Assembly (NCBI GenBank): GCA_900184925.1
Contig: FXYJ02000001.1
Span: 186,001 to 250,000 of the forward strand
From: Ruminococcaceae bacterium HV4-5-B5C
GTDB lineage: Bacteria > Bacillota > Clostridia > Oscillospirales > Acutalibacteraceae
Direction: 5' to 3'
DNA length: 64,000 bases
Part shown: piece after piece, positions 60,862-64,000 of the stretch
Layout of the letters: each line of letters opens with the position of its first letter
Numbering within the stretch: the stretch's first letter is position 1
The notes under the pieces: generated by a model
Seen by the model: only the letters and a program-made list of their open reading frames with translations
The model's database searches: none
What the model was told of the DNA's origin: nothing
Made by a program: the position numbers and the translations under genes

Positions 60862-63800
60862 ATGGGAAGCGCGGCAATTACATTACAGATGCAACCCACA
60901 GGAACGGCCTACGTAAAATCCATGCAGGGAAACTCATGGCCGCAGTCGATGATTGTTATTTTTCAGGATGCCGGGGGAAAGCCGGTGGACCTGACCGGCA
61001 GTGTGCCGAGAATATTCGCGGGACCGAACGGAGTGAGTGCCGACGGCACGGTTATGGATGCTTTTTCGGGAACGGCCCAGTTCGGGGTAACGCCTGACAT
61101 GACGGCAATTCCGGGGCAGTACGCCTGTTCCTTTTCCCTGCCCAATACCTCCTGCCCGGATTTCAAGGTCGACCGGCTGACGCTGAAGGTTGTGCTTCAG
61201 CAGGATGGTATTTATTATGCTTTTCTAAACCAGGTGCCCGGCACGAACGAGGATATCCAGACACAGCTCAACAACATCAGAACTGAGATGTCTTCCAAGA
61301 TTACAGAGCAGGATATCCAGACGGCAATCAGCGGAGTCACGGTTGGAGCGGTGCAGCTTCTCAGGGACAGTGCAACGCTGCCGACTTTGCACGGATGGAG
61401 CCAGAACTCCAGCACGGATTCTGCGGACGCCGGCGGCGGTTTCTACCGGCTGCCACTCAGCTCCAATATAACCGAGATTCTCCAAAACACAGGTGTGGCC
61501 ACAATTCACGGCGCAACCTACACGGAGAGCTTTTATTTCCGAACCGACAGTACTACGCTCGGGTTCAGTTTTAATTTTTATGAACTGAATCATGAAAAAA
61601 GCAACATTGTTCAGGCCGTTGTCCAAAACCTGGGAAGCGGCCTTTATCGCGCCTGGGCGATCGCGACGGTGGAAGATACGGCAATCCGGGCAATTGACAT
61701 CAGAGACCTCGTTTATTCCGACGGAAGCTATATCGAAATCGGGAAACCGAAATTTGAGTATGGCAATAAGCCTACGGACTACTCTGAATCCGACGCGGAC
61801 TTTAACGACCGGATCGGAACGATCAATCAGACGCTTACAGCGTACACTTCCGAGATCAGCCAAAACGCGAAGGATATTACGCTCCGGGTGCTGACGAGCA
61901 CTTACGACACTTATACGGCAGCAAATGACAGCGCCGTGTCCGGTGCCGCCTCGGCGGCGGCATCTGCCAAAAGTGCGGCTTCCACGGCGCAGAGCGCTGC
62001 CAATAATGCCGCGTCTGCCGCTGCCACAGCACAGTCGACAGCCACTGGGGCGGCCTCGGCGGCCTCAGTGGCTCAAAGCGCGGCCGCCTCCGCCCAGTCT
62101 ACCGCCAGTTCAAAAGCAAAAGTATTTACAAGCCAGCCGTCTCCGCCCTATGCGGCGGGGGATGTGTGGAAAAACGGCAGCGCCGTTTCCGTCTGCCTGA
62201 CTGCCCGCAGTTCCGGAAGCTTTACGGCGTCCGACTGGTCGCTGTCCGGAGATGTGACGGCCAACAATACGGCGGCGGACACGGCGAAGGTCGGAGGAAC
62301 ATCATCCGCAACGGTGCTGAACAATATCAGCACCGCGCAGACGGCAGCCGGCAATGCGGGAGCAGCCGCTTCCACGGCGCAGAGTGCCGCAAACAGCGCG
62401 GCTTCGGCGGCTTCGACGGCGCAGAGTACTGCCAATAATGCCGCGTCTGCCGCTGCCACAGCACAGTCGACAGCCACTGGTGCGGCCTCAGCAGCCTCAG
62501 TGGCTCAAAGCGCGGCCGCCTCCGCCCAGTCTATTGCCAGTTCAAAAGCAAAAGTATTTACAAGCCAGCCGTCTCCGCCCTATGCGGCGGGGGATGTGTG
62601 GAAAAACGGCAGCGCCGTTTCCGTCTGCCTGACTGCCCGCAGTTCCGGAAGCTTTACGGCGTCCGACTGGTCGCTGTCCGGAGATGTGACGGCCAACAAT
62701 ACGGCGGCGGACACGGCGAAGGTCGGAGGAACATCATCCGCAACGGTGCTGAACAATATCAGCACCGCGCAGACGGCAGCCGGCAATGCGGGAGCAGCCG
62801 CTGCCACAGCACAGTCGACGGCAAATTCCAAGGCGAAAGTCTTTACCGTTCAGCCCACGCCGCCGTACAGTGTCGGAGATCTCTGGACGAATTCGGCCGG
62901 AGACACAATGGTGTGCAAAACAGCCCGCAGTTCCGGAAGTTACGCGGCGTCGGACTGGCAGCCCGCGAGCGCGGTCACGGTGACCAGAATCCAAACCGCC
63001 GAGCAGAAGATCACTCCGCAGGCCATCACTTCAACCGTTGCTTCTAATCTTACCGGAAACCAGATCGCGTCGATCATCAACCAGTCGGCAACGACGGTTA
63101 CCATCAGCGCTCAAAAACTAGATTTGACCGGATACATTACTGCCACAAGTCTTTCGACGGCCGGAGCAACAACCATAAATGGTGCGAATATCACGACCGG
63201 AACGATTTCCGCTGACCGAATAGACACCACAAACCTAAAAGTGCAAAGAATCTGTAATAATACAAAAACATACTACGGAGAAATTGGATCTTTCAATTTT
63301 ACGGATCCTCAGGGATCTGAGCTATATACTGGTCTTGAATTCACCGGAGGGAACGGGTACTGTGGAGGCATCTATAGCCAAAAAGGAGGCGGTGCTGGTA
63401 AAACATACGACAGCATTGTCTTAACACCGGAGCGTACTGGTGCTGCTCATTTCTATGCTCAGACATCCTATAAATCTGACTACGATGTTGGCCAAGATGC
63501 TGCGCATTATGGTTTTGCTTCCATGCAAACGTGTGTTAATGACAATGGTACTGACAGCGGATCAAACTTTGCAGACGTGGTGTGTGAAACATGGCCTGCA
63601 ACAGGATCACAGGTATCTTTGGAAGTGGGCTATGATACAGGGTCTTCTACTGGATTGCACAGGTTGCTTATCAGCCAGTCCGGAATAGACATCAAATGTC
63701 CATTTCCGACGGCTCCATTATCACCGGGGGCATGGCGCAATGAAAACGCAGGCTGTTGGGATGCCTGCGTTACCCGTATTGGCAATATGTGTTTTGTATA

Positions 63801-64000
63801 TGGAAATATTACGGGATCAGCTGTAGGTTCGGGTGCTGTTTTAATGAATATACCAGACGGATTCAGACCCCCAAAAGACGTGCAATGTAATTTGTTCAAT
63901 GTTAATAATAATTGTGCAGTAAGACTTGACATTCATCATGCAACTGGTGATCTCGTATATGTTAATTATGGTGGGACACAGCTTAATCCGGGGTGGCTTG
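60862..64000 (+). CDS. Large tail fibre / receptor-binding protein (3' end outside the window)
   Basis: The frame is open from ATG 60862 (after AAGGGAGTGACGG) to the last base, at least 1,046 codons. Residues ~1-115 resemble a BppU-type N-terminal domain (PQSMIVIFQDAGGKPVDLTG; YACSFSLPNTSCPDFKVDRL). A middle alanine/serine/glutamine-rich heptad-like region (AASTAQSAANNAASAAATAQ and so on) suggests a trimeric coiled-coil shaft, interrupted by repeated carbohydrate-module-like units (SKAKVFTSQPSPPYAAGDVW). Then comes ITTGTISADRI, common before fibre tips, and a more A+T-rich tip. The tip would set target specificity. No stop is seen. Confidence 0.85.
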   Translation, partial: MGSAAITLQMQPTGTAYVKSMQGNSWPQSMIVIFQDAGGKPVDLTGSVPRIFAGPNGVSADGTVMDAFSGTAQFGVTPDMTAIPGQYACSFSLPNTSCPDFKVDRLTLKVVLQQDGIYYAFLNQVPGTNEDIQTQLNNIRTEMSSKITEQDIQTAISGVTVGAVQLLRDSATLPTLHGWSQNSSTDSADAGGGFYRLPLSSNITEILQNTGVATIHGATYTESFYFRTDSTTLGFSFNFYELNHEKSNIVQAVVQNLGSGLYRAWAIATVEDTAIRAIDIRDLVYSDGSYIEIGKPKFEYGNKPTDYSESDADFNDRIGTINQTLTAYTSEISQNAKDITLRVLTSTYDTYTAANDSAVSGAASAAASAKSAASTAQSAANNAASAAATAQSTATGAASAASVAQSAAASAQSTASSKAKVFTSQPSPPYAAGDVWKNGSAVSVCLTARSSGSFTASDWSLSGDVTANNTAADTAKVGGTSSATVLNNISTAQTAAGNAGAAASTAQSAANSAASAASTAQSTANNAASAAATAQSTATGAASAASVAQSAAASAQSIASSKAKVFTSQPSPPYAAGDVWKNGSAVSVCLTARSSGSFTASDWSLSGDVTANNTAADTAKVGGTSSATVLNNISTAQTAAGNAGAAAATAQSTANSKAKVFTVQPTPPYSVGDLWTNSAGDTMVCKTARSSGSYAASDWQPASAVTVTRIQTAEQKITPQAITSTVASNLTGNQIASIINQSATTVTISAQKLDLTGYITATSLSTAGATTINGANITTGTISADRIDTTNLKVQRICNNTKTYYGEIGSFNFTDPQGSELYTGLEFTGGNGYCGGIYSQKGGGAGKTYDSIVLTPERTGAAHFYAQTSYKSDYDVGQDAAHYGFASMQTCVNDNGTDSGSNFADVVCETWPATGSQVSLEVGYDTGSSTGLHRLLISQSGIDIKCPFPTAPLSPGAWRNENAGCWDACVTRIGNMCFVYGNITGSAVGSGAVLMNIPDGFRPPKDVQCNLFNVNNNCAVRLDIHHATGDLVYVNYGGTQLNPGWL
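61998..62370 (+). repeat. Tail-fibre direct repeat, copy 1 (period 432 bp)
   Basis: This 373-bp segment recurs at 62430-62802 with only a few mismatches and the same reading frame (432 bp = 144 codons). It encodes shaft sequence plus one KVFTSQPSPPYAAGDVW module. Confidence 0.9.
62430..62802 (+). repeat. Tail-fibre direct repeat, copy 2
   Basis: Near-identical to 61998-62370. A third, diverged module starts at about 62821 (KAKVFTVQPTPPYSVGDLW), lacking the high DNA identity. Confidence 0.9.

Noticed and set aside
61998..62802. Repeated DNA that could suggest a CRISPR array or satellite
   Set aside because: The period is 432 bp, the repeats are in frame within one coding sequence and encode modular fibre protein; there are no short repeats with unique spacers.
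62166..63047. Alternative open frames (+2, +3 and minus) inside the fibre repeats
   Set aside because: They are by-products of the Ala/Ser/Gln-rich repeats; only the frame continuous from 60862 spans the region without stops and with a proper start.
46613..64000. A complete, inducible prophage
   Set aside because: No integrase, terminase, portal or capsid gene is visible between the early genes and the tail genes, where they should be. The window ends before the right boundary, so this is a provisional rejection.

Overview
The window reads as a chromosome segment of a moderately high-GC, spore-forming Firmicute, most likely an anaerobic clostridium of the Oscillospirales/Ruminococcaceae type. 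The evidence is SpoVS, RNase Y with YmdB, RNase M5, DUF951, two T-box leaders, FMN and SAM-I riboswitches, strong AGGAGG-type ribosome binding sites with frequent TTG/GTG starts, and [NiFe]-hydrogenase maturation genes. The genus is not resolved. No rRNA or tRNA gene was seen.

Layout of the chromosomal part (1-46.4 kb). (i) 1-2.9 kb: hypF(partial)-hypC-hypD-hypE, the HypF, C, D and E steps of hydrogenase cofactor assembly. (ii) 2.9-10.6 kb, minus strand: dcd, a NUDIX hydrolase, recG, a FakA/YloV-type kinase, spoVS, ymdB and rny. (iii) 10.6-13.1 kb: thrS behind a T-box leader. (iv) 13.2-15.2 kb, minus: a three-gene signalling cassette (CheY-like receiver, CheC-like phosphatase, PAS-GGDEF cyclase). 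(v) 15.2-20.3 kb, minus: M18 aminopeptidase, lytic transglycosylase, coaE, sua5/tsaC, prfA, DUF951. (vi) 20.4-26.7 kb: birA, a small unknown protein, a CmpB-like membrane protein, a PepV-like dipeptidase, and an ABC-2 exporter with its TetR regulator. (vii) 26.7-34.6 kb: T-box-alaS, hinT, a phosphoribosyltransferase, comEC, holA, rnmV. (viii) 34.6-41.4 kb: FMN riboswitch-ribU, SAM riboswitch-metK, recD2, comFC and an mreB-family gene. (ix) 41.6-46.4 kb: a complete livJHMGF branched-chain amino acid ABC operon with a terminator hairpin in its leader.

From about 46.4 kb to the window edge lies a phage-derived island. It opens with two unexplained inverted repeats, then an ImmA/IrrE protease and CI-like repressor facing a Cro-like gene across a promoter with repeated operator half-sites. 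Early/replication genes follow (DnaD-like N-terminal protein, DnaC-like ATPase) and an ArpU/RinA-like regulator. The next block is an apparently complete contractile-tail module: tail-terminator-like protein, sheath, tube, chaperone with a probable -1 frameshift extension, tape measure, Dit-like, baseplate plug, hub, spike-lysozyme fusion, gp25-like wedge, gpJ, DUF2612, and a large fibre running off the window. Between the late regulator and the tail genes only about 500 bp remain: no terminase, portal, protease or capsid gene is present, and no integrase is seen. I therefore read the island as a candidate contractile phage tail-like particle (R-type tailocin) derived from a myovirus prophage. 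The missing piece of evidence is what lies downstream of 64 kb.
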